A model generated the notes under the pieces. The model ran no database searches. It was given only the letters and a program-made list of their open reading frames with translations, and was not told where the DNA came from. Shown one piece after another: positions 34,486 to 46,740 of a stretch of DNA of 64,000 nucleotides. How positions within the stretch are numbered: the first letter of the stretch is position 1; each line of letters starts with the position of its first letter. Location: positions 4,535-68,534 of the forward strand of contig NZ_CALTZE010000003.1 of NCBI RefSeq assembly GCF_943913695.1, given 5' to 3'. The position numbers and the translations under genes were made by a program. The stretch is from an uncultured Marmoricola sp. GTDB taxonomy: Bacteria > Actinomycetota > Actinomycetes > Propionibacteriales > Nocardioidaceae.

Positions 34486-35279
34486 GGCTGCTTCGCCCAG
34501 CAGATCGAGCGGCGGTTGCCGGCCTGCCACTCGGCCTCGCGAAACCACGTGTAGCCGAACTCGTACTCCGGCGGGTAGTTCAGCCAGGCCACGACCGAGT
34601 CGGAGCAGAAGTCGCGGGTGCGCACCTGCACGTCGCGGTCGCCGGGGTAGGGGTCGTCGGGGCCGCCGAGCTTGATCGTCGTCACTGCTCGCCAGTCGTG
34701 CTCGGTCGAGCACGGCACCTTCTCGGAGCCCGCCACGGTCTCGCCGCGAGCGCAGGTGAGCCACTCCAGCGGAGGCTCGGCCCGGAACAGGCCCCGGGCC
34801 GACTCGGGCAGGGCGCGATAGTCGGCGGCGTCGGCGGGGCCGCCGACGGCGTCGCAGCGATACCAGCGCCTGCCCTCGTCCCAGGCCGCCTCGGACGGGC
34901 GGAACCACGCCCAGCTGAGCTGGATGCGCATCGCCAGGCTCTCGTCGACCCCCAGGAAGCGCTCGAAGGCCCGCTGGCAGCGCGGGTAGACCCACCGGCC
35001 GAGCGCCGGGTCGTCGCGGTCCTGCCCCAGCGACTCCGGCAGGGTGCCCACGGCGAAGGTCTCGGCCGAGTGCGGCTCGGAGCAGTCGACGGGGTCGCCG
35101 GTGTGGCTCGGCTCGGCCACCGCTGCGGCGTCGAGCAGGTAGCAGCTGCCGACGGCGGGCGGGTCCTCCGCGGCGGCGGGCTCGGCAGGCCCCAGGGGAG
35201 CCGAGGAGCAGGCGGCCGTCAGGCCGAGCAGCACGGCGCCGAGCGCGGCCGTGACCAGACGGGAAGGCAAGGCAGGCAC
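34482..35279 (-). CDS. Septum_form domain lipoprotein (first of a tandem pair)
   Basis: A 265-residue lipoprotein with signal peptide LGAVLLGLTAACSSA (lipobox LTAAC). The outer domain shows the family pattern VGSCYLLDA, VDCSEPHSAETFAVG and PRCQRAFERFLG, then a second half with KVPCSTEHDWRAV and RDFCSDSVV. The conserved Cys-x-x-x-His-x-x-Glu elements recur in both halves. GTG at 35279 follows GGGAGG and places the lipobox at the expected distance; the open frame upstream is not protein-like. It is co-transcribed with the next lipoprotein. Processing would depend on LspA. Confidence 0.83.
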   Translation of the reverse strand: MPALPSRLVTAALGAVLLGLTAACSSAPLGPAEPAAAEDPPAVGSCYLLDAAAVAEPSHTGDPVDCSEPHSAETFAVGTLPESLGQDRDDPALGRWVYPRCQRAFERFLGVDESLAMRIQLSWAWFRPSEAAWDEGRRWYRCDAVGGPADAADYRALPESARGLFRAEPPLEWLTCARGETVAGSEKVPCSTEHDWRAVTTIKLGGPDDPYPGDRDVQVRTRDFCSDSVVAWLNYPPEYEFGYTWFREAEWQAGNRRSICWAKQP

Positions 35280-35402
35280 GTCCCTCCCGAACAGCCGGTG
35301 AGCAGTGCGGTGATGGTACGCCGGGCCACCGGCGGCGCTCACCCTTCTAGACCACGCGTCGCGTCGGTCCTCTCGTGATCCTCGGCTGAGCCCCCCGGCC
35401 AC

Positions 35403-35408
35403 TACGCT
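35403..35408 (+). promoter_or_regulatory. Candidate -10 box upstream of the GAF histidine kinase
   Basis: TACGCT lies about 90 bases before the chosen kinase start. The 216-base gap 35280-35495 also holds the divergent lipoprotein promoter; no other signal was clear. Confidence 0.35.
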
Positions 35409-35495
35409 CGGACGTGACGACGGTCTCGGACGCCGGTGGTTCCCATGACGTTTGTCCCCGGGATCTCTGGGGAGGCTCGAGGCCGCCGTACCCCC

Positions 35496-36983
35496 ATGGC
35501 ACACACCTCGTCAGACCCAGGCAGGTTGGACACTTCGATGGAACTGCTCTCCGGCGCCTCGGACTCGACGGCCGACCCGGTCGTCGAGGTCCGTCGGCTT
35601 CGGCGCCAGCTACGTCGTGAGCAGGCACGCCGGCTGGCGGCCGAGACCATGAGCGAGCGGGCGACCGCCGACCTCTACCACTCGGTGCGCGAGCTGCGCT
35701 CGGCGCAGGCCGAGCTCTTCGAGCGCACCGACCAGGAGCGGGTCGTCCACGAGCTCAGCCGGGCGCTGCGCCAGGACCTCGACTCCGCCCAGCTGGTCAA
35801 CCGCGCCGCCGAGTCGGTGGGGCAGGCGACCCAGGTCGACCGCTGCGACGTGCTCCTCGTCGACGCCGAGCGCTTCGCCGCGCTGCACGGCTCGTGGAGC
35901 GCCGGGCCCGCAGCCGAGGCGCTGCCGCGGCCCGACTCCTTCGTCGACCTGCCCGAGGCGCTGACAACGCTGCTGCTCGAGACCGCCCCGCAGCTCGAGG
36001 CGCTCCAGGTCGCCGACCTCGACCGCGACCCGCGGCTGGAGCAGGAGAGCCGGGCGGCGATCCGGGCGGCGCTCGGTGTCGCGGCGCTGCTGGCCGTCCC
36101 GGTCGCGGTGGGCGACGAGATCGTCGGGTGGCTGCTGCTCTCCTCGATCCGCCCCCGCACCTGGCAGCCGCGCGAGATCGCGATCTGCGAGGGCGTCTCC
36201 CACGACCTGGTGGCCTCGCTGGTGCAGGTGCACGTCTTCGAGCAGCAGCGCGAGTCCGTACGCCGCCTCGAGGAGCTCGACCGCGCCAAGGACGTCTTCA
36301 TCTCGACGGTCTCCCACGAGCTGCGCACCCCTCTGACCAGCATCGTCGGCTACCTGGAGCTGATGGCCGAGGGCGGCATGGGCGAGATCTCCGAGGAGGT
36401 CGGCCAGGGCGTCGCCATCATCGGTCGCAACGTCGACCGGCTGCGGCTGCTCGTCGAGGACCTGCTCGCGCTCTCGGCCTACGACGCGGAGCAGGTCCGG
36501 CTCGACCTGCGACCGGTCGACCTGCTCGGCCTGGTCGCCGACTGCCAGCAGACCCTGGCGCCCCTGACCGCGGCCAAGGACCTCGAGCTGGTCGTGGTCA
36601 GCGAGGGCGAGGTGCCGCGCGTGATCGCCGACCGCAACCAGCTCGAGCGTGCGCTGCTCAACCTGCTCACCAACGCCGTGAAGTTCAGCGGCGACGGGAG
36701 CACCGTCACCGTGCGGGTCAGCTGTGGCGGCGACGAGGTGGTGCTGCGCGTCATCGACGAGGGCATCGGCATCCCCGCGGAGGAGCAGAGCCGGCTGTTC
36801 ACGCGCTTCTTCCGCTCCTCGCTGTCGACCGCCGACGAGATCCAGGGCACCGGGCTCGGGCTGGCGCTGGTGCAGGCGATCGTGGAGTGGCACGGCGGCA
36901 CGGTCGAGGTCGACTCGGAGGTGGGCCGGGGGACCACGATGACGGTCCGGCTGCCGCACCACGACGACCTGGGCACCTGTTAG
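35496..36983 (+). CDS. Orphan sensor histidine kinase with GAF domain
   Basis: A 495-residue cytoplasmic kinase. An N-terminal coiled coil (about residues 30-85, RRLRRQLRREQARRLAAE) leads to a GAF-like sensor domain (about 95-255, with RCDVLLVDAERF and LLAVPVAVGDEIVGWLLL). Then come the HisKA domain with phospho-acceptor His in FISTVSHELRTPLTSIVGY and the HATPase domain with N-box LLNLLTNAVKFSGD, G1 VIDEGIGIP and G2 GTGLGLALV. There is no membrane segment and no response regulator nearby. Starts at 35436, 35496 and 35538 are all possible; 35496 is a compromise. Its TAG stop is also the beginning of the leuA-leader -10 box. Confidence 0.85.
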   Translation: MAHTSSDPGRLDTSMELLSGASDSTADPVVEVRRLRRQLRREQARRLAAETMSERATADLYHSVRELRSAQAELFERTDQERVVHELSRALRQDLDSAQLVNRAAESVGQATQVDRCDVLLVDAERFAALHGSWSAGPAAEALPRPDSFVDLPEALTTLLLETAPQLEALQVADLDRDPRLEQESRAAIRAALGVAALLAVPVAVGDEIVGWLLLSSIRPRTWQPREIAICEGVSHDLVASLVQVHVFEQQRESVRRLEELDRAKDVFISTVSHELRTPLTSIVGYLELMAEGGMGEISEEVGQGVAIIGRNVDRLRLLVEDLLALSAYDAEQVRLDLRPVDLLGLVADCQQTLAPLTAAKDLELVVVSEGEVPRVIADRNQLERALLNLLTNAVKFSGDGSTVTVRVSCGGDEVVLRVIDEGIGIPAEEQSRLFTRFFRSSLSTADEIQGTGLGLALVQAIVEWHGGTVEVDSEVGRGTTMTVRLPHHDDLGTC

Positions 36984-36986
36984 GGT
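36981..36986 (+). promoter_or_regulatory. -10 box of the leuA leader, overlapping the kinase stop codon
   Basis: TAGGGT begins with the TAG stop of the histidine kinase and ends 7 bases before the GTG of the leader peptide. Transcription would begin at that GTG. Confidence 0.65.
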
Positions 36987-36993
36987 CGGTGCC

Positions 36994-37025
36994 GTGCTCA
37001 GCGCGCGCCTCCTCCTCCTTGGCTG

Positions 37026-37041
<16 letters not shown>
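36994..37041 (+). CDS. leuL: LeuL, leucine-rich leader peptide of leuA
   Basis: A 15-codon frame reading M-L-S-A-R-L-L-L-L-G-C-R-S-G-S with GTG start. It contains CTC CTC CTC CTT in a row (37009-37020) plus an earlier CTC, which is the codon run expected of a leucine attenuation peptide. The -10 box 7 bases upstream makes it leaderless. The following hairpin overlaps its last codons. Actinobacterial leuA genes are known to carry such leaders. It is too short for routine gene calling. Confidence 0.82.
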
Positions 37042-41272
<4,231 letters not shown>

Positions 41273-41279
41273 GGGTCCC

Positions 41280-41285
41280 ATTCTG
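41280..41285 (-). promoter_or_regulatory. -10 box of the MASE1 kinase (leaderless)
   Basis: On the minus strand CAGAAT ends 7 bases before the GTG at 41272. A more distant TATAGC (41340-41335) is an alternative. Confidence 0.4.
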
Positions 41286-41386
41286 TGCGCACCCCCCGCC
41301 GAGACCTGCCGAGAAGGACAAATACCCCCGGAGGGCTATACCAGTCTGCCACGCTGCGGGGCCGGTGACGTGTCATGGTGTCGCCC

Positions 41387-42235
41387 ATGGGTCTCGTCTC
41401 CGAGCGGATCGGGCAGCTCTTCCACGACGGTCATCGCCTCGAGTTCACCGAGTACGGCGGGGGCGAGCGCTGGGTGGTGCTGCTGCACGGCCAGCTGATG
41501 CCGCGGCGGATGCACCAGCCGCTGGCCCGGGCGCTGGCGGCGCAGGGGGCCCACGTGGTCACCCTCGACCTGCTGGGCCACGGTCGCTCGGACCGGCCCG
41601 AGGACCCGCTGCTCTACTCGATGACCGCCTTCGCCGAGCAGGTCGTGGCGCTGCTCGACGAACTGGGCGCCCAGGAGGCGGTGGTGGGTGGCACCTCCCT
41701 GGGTGCCAACGTCTCGCTGGAGGTCGCGGTGCTCGCCCCCGAGCGGGTGCGTGGGCTGCTGTGCGAGATGCCGGTGCTCGACAACGCCCTGGAGGCGGGG
41801 ATCCTCGCCTTCGCCCCGCTGCTCTTCTGGTCGCGCTTCGTGCCGGTGACCGTGCGCACCGTGCGGGCCGTGACCCGCGCCGTACCCCGGGGAGTGGTGC
41901 CGTTCTGGGCCGGGATCGCGCTCGACACCTGCGACCAGCGCCCCGCCGCGATGGCCGCGGCGATCCACGGCATCCTCTTCGGGCGGATCGCGCCCTCCTC
42001 GCGGATGCGCCGGCGCATCGAGGCTCCTGCTCTGGTGGTGGGTCACCCGAGCGACCCGATCCACCCGGCGGCCGACGCCGCGATGCTGGCCGAGGAGATG
42101 CCGCACGCGGAGTTCGTGGAGGCCCGCTCGATCCTGGAGTGGCGGGCCCGTCCGGAGCGGCTCGACGCCCTGGCCTCCGACTTCGTCTCGCGCTGCTTCG
42201 CGAGCGCGCCGCTGGCGGCGGGGGAGACCGGCTAG
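41387..42235 (+). CDS. Alpha/beta hydrolase
   Basis: A 282-residue single-domain alpha/beta hydrolase. The oxyanion motif region is VVLLHGQLMP, the nucleophile elbow is GGTSLGANVSLE (Ser), a cap region is rich in Arg/Pro, and a candidate acid lies in VGHPSDPIHP. The usual C-terminal catalytic His is not obvious: the tail reads ILEWRARPERLDALASDF. Activity should therefore be treated with caution. The start at 41387 is preferred to 41375 because a -10-like CATGGT ends 7 bases before it. The substrate is unknown. recO follows after 28 bases. Confidence 0.8.
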   Translation: MGLVSERIGQLFHDGHRLEFTEYGGGERWVVLLHGQLMPRRMHQPLARALAAQGAHVVTLDLLGHGRSDRPEDPLLYSMTAFAEQVVALLDELGAQEAVVGGTSLGANVSLEVAVLAPERVRGLLCEMPVLDNALEAGILAFAPLLFWSRFVPVTVRTVRAVTRAVPRGVVPFWAGIALDTCDQRPAAMAAAIHGILFGRIAPSSRMRRRIEAPALVVGHPSDPIHPAADAAMLAEEMPHAEFVEARSILEWRARPERLDALASDFVSRCFASAPLAAGETG

Positions 42236-42263
42236 GGGGACGGCCAGGGGGGACAATGGCCCG

Positions 42264-42986
42264 GTGCCGGTCTACAGCGACGAAGCGGTGGTGCTCCGCA
42301 CCCACAAGCTCGCCGAGGCCGACCGCATCATCACCTTGCTGACCCGCGAGCACGGTGTCGTGCGGGCGGTCGCGCGCGGGGTGCGTCGTACGTCCTCCAA
42401 GTTCGGGTCGCGGCTGGAGCCCTTCACCCACGTCGACCTCCAGCTCGCGACCGGTCGCAACCTCGACACCGTCACGCAGGCCGAGACGCGGGCGCCCTTC
42501 GGCTCGGTGATCGCCGCCGACTACGACCGCTACACCGCGGCGAGCGTGATGCTCGAGACCGCCGAGCGGCTGGTCTCCGAGGAGCGCGAGCCGTCGGTGC
42601 AGCAGTACCTCCTGCTCGTCGGGGCGCTGCGCGCGATGGTGGCGGGCGAGCACCTGCCCGGCGACGTGCTCGACTCCTTCCTGCTGCGCTCGATGTCGGT
42701 CGCCGGCTACGCCCCGTCGTGCTGGGCCTGCGCGAGCTGCGGCCTGGAGGGCCCGCACCGCAGCTTCAACCCCGGCGCCGGCGGTGCGCTGTGTCCGCGC
42801 TGTCGGGTGCCCGGCTCGGCGAGCCCGGCCGAGGAGACCATGGCGCACCTCGGCGGCCTGCTGGCGGGCGACTGGGCGCGGGTCGACGCCGCGGAGCAGC
42901 GTCACCGGCGCGAGGCGCGCGGGCTGGTCTCGGCCTATGTCTCCTGGCACCTCGAGCGCGGCCTGCGCTCGCTCCCCCTCGTCTAG
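42264..42986 (+). CDS. recO: RecO, recombination mediator
   Basis: A 240-residue DNA repair protein that with RecF/RecR loads RecA on SSB-coated DNA. An N-terminal OB fold begins with YSDEAVVLRTHKLAEADRIITLLT and includes GVRRTSSKFGSRLEPF. The C-terminal helical part has a zinc finger, CWACASCGLEG with a downstream CPRC pair. GTG at 42264 has a -10-like GACAAT 6 bases before it. recO normally sits beside uppS in actinobacteria; here a minus-strand gluconate operon separates them. The stop shares a CTAG with the convergent gntK stop. Confidence 0.95.
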   Translation: MPVYSDEAVVLRTHKLAEADRIITLLTREHGVVRAVARGVRRTSSKFGSRLEPFTHVDLQLATGRNLDTVTQAETRAPFGSVIAADYDRYTAASVMLETAERLVSEEREPSVQQYLLLVGALRAMVAGEHLPGDVLDSFLLRSMSVAGYAPSCWACASCGLEGPHRSFNPGAGGALCPRCRVPGSASPAEETMAHLGGLLAGDWARVDAAEQRHRREARGLVSAYVSWHLERGLRSLPLV

Positions 42987-43549
42987 TCGCCCGAGTGTGG
43001 TGCCGGTCGCGGTGCCGATGGGGGGGCCGGCGACGTGACGGCCCGGTGCGCCTGCGCGACCACGTCGTCGAGGGCGGGCGCGACGTCGATGCGCACACCG
43101 CGCTCGTCGTCGGCGAGCGGCTCCAGGGTGGCGACCTGGCTGTCCAGCAGCGAGCTGGGCATGAAGTGGCCACGACGGCCGCCGATGCGCTTGCGCAGCA
43201 CCTCGGTCTCGCCCCACAGGTGGCAGAAGAGCACGTGGTCCTCCACCCCCTCGCGCAGCACGTCGCGGTAGCTGCGCTTGAGGGCCGAGCAGGTGACCAC
43301 GAGCGGGCGCTCGCGCGCGACGGCCTCGCGGATGCGCTCGGCGACGCGGGCGAGCCAGGGCCAGCGGTCCTCGTCGGTCAGGGGCGTGCCGGAGGCCATC
43401 TTCTCGACGTTGGCCTCCGGGTGCAGGTCGTCGCCCTCGACGAAGTCGGCCTGCAGCAGGTCGGCGAGCCGTTCGCCCACCGAGGTCTTGCCCGTCGCGG
43501 TGGTGCCCATGACGACCACGGCCGTGACCCGGCCCCGGCCCGCGCTCAT
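42983..43549 (-). CDS. gntK: Gluconokinase
   Basis: A 188-residue P-loop kinase phosphorylating D-gluconate to 6-phosphogluconate, feeding the pentose phosphate pathway. It has Walker A GTTATGKTSVG, the substrate-side EGDDLHPEANVEKMASG, TCSALKRSYRD and GHFMPSSLLDSQVATLE, all typical of the GntK/IdnK family. The frame runs on upstream to 43618, but ATG at 43549 overlaps the gntP stop as ATGA and gives the family N-terminus. It is co-transcribed after gntP. Its TAG stop overlaps the recO TAG within CTAG at 42983-42986. Confidence 0.95.
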   Translation of the reverse strand: MSAGRGRVTAVVVMGTTATGKTSVGERLADLLQADFVEGDDLHPEANVEKMASGTPLTDEDRWPWLARVAERIREAVARERPLVVTCSALKRSYRDVLREGVEDHVLFCHLWGETEVLRKRIGGRRGHFMPSSLLDSQVATLEPLADDERGVRIDVAPALDDVVAQAHRAVTSPAPPSAPRPAPHSGD

Positions 43550-44922
43550 CCGAGCACCCACAGCACGCCGGCGCAGGCGAACATGCTGAGACCCAGGGTC
43601 GTCTCCATGACCGTCCACGTGCGCAGCGTGGTGCGCTCGTCGACGCCGAAGAGCCGGCTGAAGAGCCAGAAGCCGGAGTCGTTGAAGTGCGAGAGCACGG
43701 TGGACCCGCCGGCGATGGCGAAGACGATCGCGGCCAGCTGCAGCTCGCCGAGACCGGCGGCCTGCGAGCCCACCAGCCCGGCGGTCGTGGTGAGCGCGAC
43801 CGTGGCCGAGCCCTGGGCCACGCGCAGCGCGGTCGCGATCACGAAGGCCTGGACCACCAGTGGCAGTCCCAGGCCGCCCAGGGAGGTGGTGAGCGCCTCG
43901 CCGATGCCGCTGGTGCGCAGCACCCCGCCGAACATGCCGCCGGCACCGGTGATCAGGATGACCGAGCAGATCGGCGCGAGCGCGTCGTCGAGCAGGTCAC
44001 GGACCTCCGCGCGGGTGCCGAGTCGCGAGGCCAGCAGCGTCAGCGCGAGCAGCAGCGAGATGAGCAGCGCGATCGGCGTGTTGCCGATCAGCAGCAGCGC
44101 GTCGACGAGGGCGGAGTCCTCGCCGATGGTGCCGGCCTCGCGCAGCGTGGTGAGCACGGTGTTGAGCGAGATCAGCAGCATCGGCGTCAGCAGCAGCGCC
44201 AGCACCAGTGCGAAGGGCGGCGGGGAGCCGCCGCGCTCGGTGCCGTCGCGCTGCCCGCCCAGCACCAGGTCGCTCAGGCCGACGTGGGTGCGCGCGGCGG
44301 CGTACCGGCTGAAGAGGTAGGAGCCGACGTACCAGCTGACTACGGCGACGGGCGTGCCCAGCAGCACCAGCACGCCGAGGTCGGCGCCGATGGCGTTGCC
44401 CGCGGCCACCGGGCCGGGGTGGGGCGGCACGATCGCGTGCATCGCAGCGAAGGCGCCCGCCGCGGGGAGCGCGTAGGCGAGCAGCGAGCCGCCGAAGCGG
44501 CGCGCCACGGTGAGGATGATGGGCAGGAAGACGACCAGGCCCGCGTCGAAGAAGATCGGGAAGCCGAAGATCAGCGCGGCGACGCCGAGGGCCATCGGTG
44601 CGCGACGCTCGCCGAAGCGGCCGACCAGGGTGTCGGCCAGCACCTGGGCGCCGCCGGTCACCTCCAGCACCCGGCCGAGCATCACGCCCAGCGCGACGAG
44701 GAGCGCGACCGAGCCCAGGGTGGTGCTGAAGAACTCCACCATCACCACGGGCACGTCGGCCAGGGGGATCCCGGCGGCGACGCCGGTGAGCAGGCTGACG
44801 ACGAGCAGGGAGAGGAAGGCGTGCACCCGTACGACCATGATCAGCACCAGCAGCAGCGCGACGGCCGCCAGGGCGATGAGCAGCATGACGGGCGTGCTGT
44901 AGGCCGGCTCCAGGGCATCCAT
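43546..44922 (-). CDS. gntP: GntP family gluconate:H+ symporter
   Basis: A 458-residue membrane transporter with about 12-14 helices. GntP-family features are FGFPIFFDAGLVVFLP, the HAIVPPHPGPVAAGN signature, GAGGMFGGVL and LSHFNDSGFW near the end. With gntK it forms a gluconate uptake and phosphorylation operon. ATG at 44922 is preferred to GTG at 44931 because CACAGT ends 7 bases before it, giving a leaderless transcript. No GntR-type regulator is adjacent. Confidence 0.95.
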   Translation of the reverse strand: MDALEPAYSTPVMLLIALAAVALLLVLIMVVRVHAFLSLLVVSLLTGVAAGIPLADVPVVMVEFFSTTLGSVALLVALGVMLGRVLEVTGGAQVLADTLVGRFGERRAPMALGVAALIFGFPIFFDAGLVVFLPIILTVARRFGGSLLAYALPAAGAFAAMHAIVPPHPGPVAAGNAIGADLGVLVLLGTPVAVVSWYVGSYLFSRYAAARTHVGLSDLVLGGQRDGTERGGSPPPFALVLALLLTPMLLISLNTVLTTLREAGTIGEDSALVDALLLIGNTPIALLISLLLALTLLASRLGTRAEVRDLLDDALAPICSVILITGAGGMFGGVLRTSGIGEALTTSLGGLGLPLVVQAFVIATALRVAQGSATVALTTTAGLVGSQAAGLGELQLAAIVFAIAGGSTVLSHFNDSGFWLFSRLFGVDERTTLRTWTVMETTLGLSMFACAGVLWVLG

Positions 44923-44929
44923 GTCGTGC

Positions 44930-44935
44930 ACTGTG
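44930..44935 (-). promoter_or_regulatory. -10 box of the gntP-gntK operon (leaderless)
   Basis: On the minus strand CACAGT ends 7 bases before the ATG at 44922. The divergent uppS promoter is about 30 bases away. Confidence 0.4.
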
Positions 44936-44962
44936 CCCCACGCGCCCTGATCGACCCACGTC

Positions 44963-44968
44963 TAGGGT
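44963..44968 (+). promoter_or_regulatory. -10 box of uppS (leaderless)
   Basis: TAGGGT ends 6 bases before the uppS GTG at 44975, with no ribosome-binding sequence. Confidence 0.6.
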
Positions 44969-44974
44969 GTCGCC

Positions 44975-45727
44975 GTGCGACCGCCCTCACCCCACCCCTC
45001 CGGTGCGCGCCCGCCGGACGTCCCGGCCGACCTGGTGCCGCGCCACGTCGCGATCGTGATGGACGGCAACGGCCGCTGGGCCGCTGAGCGGGGCCTGCCC
45101 CGCACCGCCGGGCACACCGAGGGGGAGTCGTCGCTCTTCGACGTCGTCGAGGGCGCCATCGAGATCGGGGTGCAGGCGATCTCGGCCTATGCCTTCTCCA
45201 CCGAGAACTGGTCGCGCAGCCCCGAGGAGGTGCGCTTCCTGATGGGCTTCAACCGCGACGTCATCCGGCGGCGTCGCGACGAGATGCACGAGCTCGGCGT
45301 GCGGGTGCGGTGGGCGGGCCGGACCCCGCGGCTGTGGCGCTCGGTCGTCAAGGAGCTCCAGGTCGCCGAGGAGCTGACCCGCGGCAACGACGTGCTCACG
45401 CTGACGATGTGCGTCAACTACGGCGGTCGCGCCGAGCTCGCCGACGCCGCCCGCGCGATCGCCCATGACGTCGCCGACGGCCGGCTCAAGCCCGGCAAGG
45501 TCGACGAGCGCGCCTTCGCGCGCTACCTCTACGTGCCCGAGCTGGCCGACGCCGACCTGGTCTGGCGGACCTCGGGGGAGCAGCGGCTCTCCAACTTCAT
45601 GCTGTGGCAGGCGGCCTACAGCGAGCTGGTCTTCACCGACGTGCTCTGGCCCGACGTCGACCGACGCCACCTGTGGGCCGCGATCGAGGAGTACGCCGGC
45701 CGCAGCCGTCGCTACGGCTCGGCCTAG
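44975..45727 (+). CDS. uppS: cis-Prenyltransferase (polyprenyl diphosphate synthase)
   Basis: A 250-residue cis-isoprenyl diphosphate synthase making the lipid carrier precursor for cell-wall synthesis. Catalytic D30 is in HVAIVMDGNGRWA. Other motifs are HTEGESSLFDVVEGA, SAYAFSTENWSRS and the C-terminal DLVWRTSGEQRLSNFMLW with FTDVLWPD. In mycobacteria the equivalent near recO makes decaprenyl diphosphate; chain length here is not readable. The GTG start is supported by the leaderless promoter. Confidence 0.95.
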   Translation: MRPPSPHPSGARPPDVPADLVPRHVAIVMDGNGRWAAERGLPRTAGHTEGESSLFDVVEGAIEIGVQAISAYAFSTENWSRSPEEVRFLMGFNRDVIRRRRDEMHELGVRVRWAGRTPRLWRSVVKELQVAEELTRGNDVLTLTMCVNYGGRAELADAARAIAHDVADGRLKPGKVDERAFARYLYVPELADADLVWRTSGEQRLSNFMLWQAAYSELVFTDVLWPDVDRRHLWAAIEEYAGRSRRYGSA

Positions 45728-45789
45728 GCCGAGGACGCCGAGCCGCTGCCCGGAGTAGTGGCGGAGGGGCTGTCGCAGTGTTGCTCCTG

Positions 45790-45809
45790 ATGTAGCAGAC
45801 GTACTACAT
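45790..45809 (+). promoter_or_regulatory. Operator-like inverted repeat before the ABC/XRE operon
   Basis: ATGTAG (45790-45795) and CTACAT (45804-45809) form a perfect inverted repeat with an 8-base centre. It lies in an AT-rich patch ending 7 bases before the ABC ATPase ATG at 45817. A -10-like TACTAC overlaps its right arm, so a bound protein would block transcription. The operon's own XRE protein is the obvious candidate ligand. Confidence 0.6.
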
Positions 45810-45816
45810 TTCTCGC

Positions 45817-46740
45817 ATGGAAGCGACGGAAGTGGTCGTGCGGACGCACGGCCTGCAGATGGCCTACGGCCCCCATCTCGTGCTGGACGGGGTCGACTTC
45901 GAGGTGCGCCGCGGTGAGGTGCTCTGCCTGCTGGGGCCCAACGGCGCCGGCAAGACCACGACGATCGAGATCCTGGAGGGCTTCCGGATCCGGTCGGGCG
46001 GCGAGGTCGAGGTGCTCGGCGAGGACCCCGCCACGGCGGGCGAGGCCTGGCGGGCGCGCACCGGCGTGGTGCTCCAGTCGTGGCGCGACCACCCGCGCTG
46101 GACGCCGCGGGCGCTGCTCACGCAGCTGGGCGGCTTCTACGCGCCCTATGCCACCGCGGGCGTGGAGCGGCCGTGGCCGGTCGAGGAGCTGCTCGACCTG
46201 GTGGGCCTCACCGAGATCGCGGACCGCAAGATCGGGACCTTCTCCGGCGGTCAGCGCCGCCGGCTCGACGTCGCCATGGGCATCGTCGGGCGGCCCGAGC
46301 TGCTCTTCCTCGACGAGCCGACCGCGGGGTTCGACCCCCAGGCGCGACGGGAGTTCCACGAGCTGGTGCACCGGCTCGCCGACATCGACGGCACCTCGAT
46401 CCTGCTGACCACGCACGACCTCGACGAGGCGGACAAGCTCGCCGACCGCGTCGTGGTGCTGGCGGGCGGGCGCATCGTCGCCGACGACAGCGCCGACTCC
46501 CTGGCCCGACGGATGTCCGGCGAGGCCCAGGTGACCTGGACCCGCGACGGCGAGCGGTTCGTGCACGCGACCCCGGAGCCCAACGACTTCCTGCGCGACC
46601 TGCTCGCGCAGCCCGGAGAGGTCGCGGACCTGGAGGTGCGCCGCGCCAGCCTGGAGGACGCCTACCTCGCCCTCGTGCAGCAGCACGAGGGCGGCGGGTC
46701 CTCCGACGAGGCCGCCCGCGTCTTCGAGGAGGCGTCGTGA
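45817..46740 (+). CDS. ABC transporter ATP-binding protein (ABC-2/drug-export type)
   Basis: A 307-residue ATPase with Walker A GPNGAGKTTT, Q-loop VVLQSWRDH, signature TFSGGQRRRLDVA, Walker B LLFLDEPTAGFD and H-loop TTHDLDEADKL. It resembles CcmA/DrrA-type ATPases that drive export through ABC-2 permeases. A C-terminal extension of about 90 residues follows the ATPase core. The ATG follows a likely operator rather than a clear ribosome site. It forms an operon with the permease and an XRE regulator, each joined by GTGA. The substrate is unknown. Confidence 0.92.
   Translation: MEATEVVVRTHGLQMAYGPHLVLDGVDFEVRRGEVLCLLGPNGAGKTTTIEILEGFRIRSGGEVEVLGEDPATAGEAWRARTGVVLQSWRDHPRWTPRALLTQLGGFYAPYATAGVERPWPVEELLDLVGLTEIADRKIGTFSGGQRRRLDVAMGIVGRPELLFLDEPTAGFDPQARREFHELVHRLADIDGTSILLTTHDLDEADKLADRVVVLAGGRIVADDSADSLARRMSGEAQVTWTRDGERFVHATPEPNDFLRDLLAQPGEVADLEVRRASLEDAYLALVQQHEGGGSSDEAARVFEEAS

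Noticed and set aside
35414..35620. 68-codon leaderless frame before the GAF kinase
   Set aside because: A TACGCT box lies 5 bases upstream, but the sequence is Arg/Gly/Pro-rich shadow in another frame and overlaps the kinase coding region.
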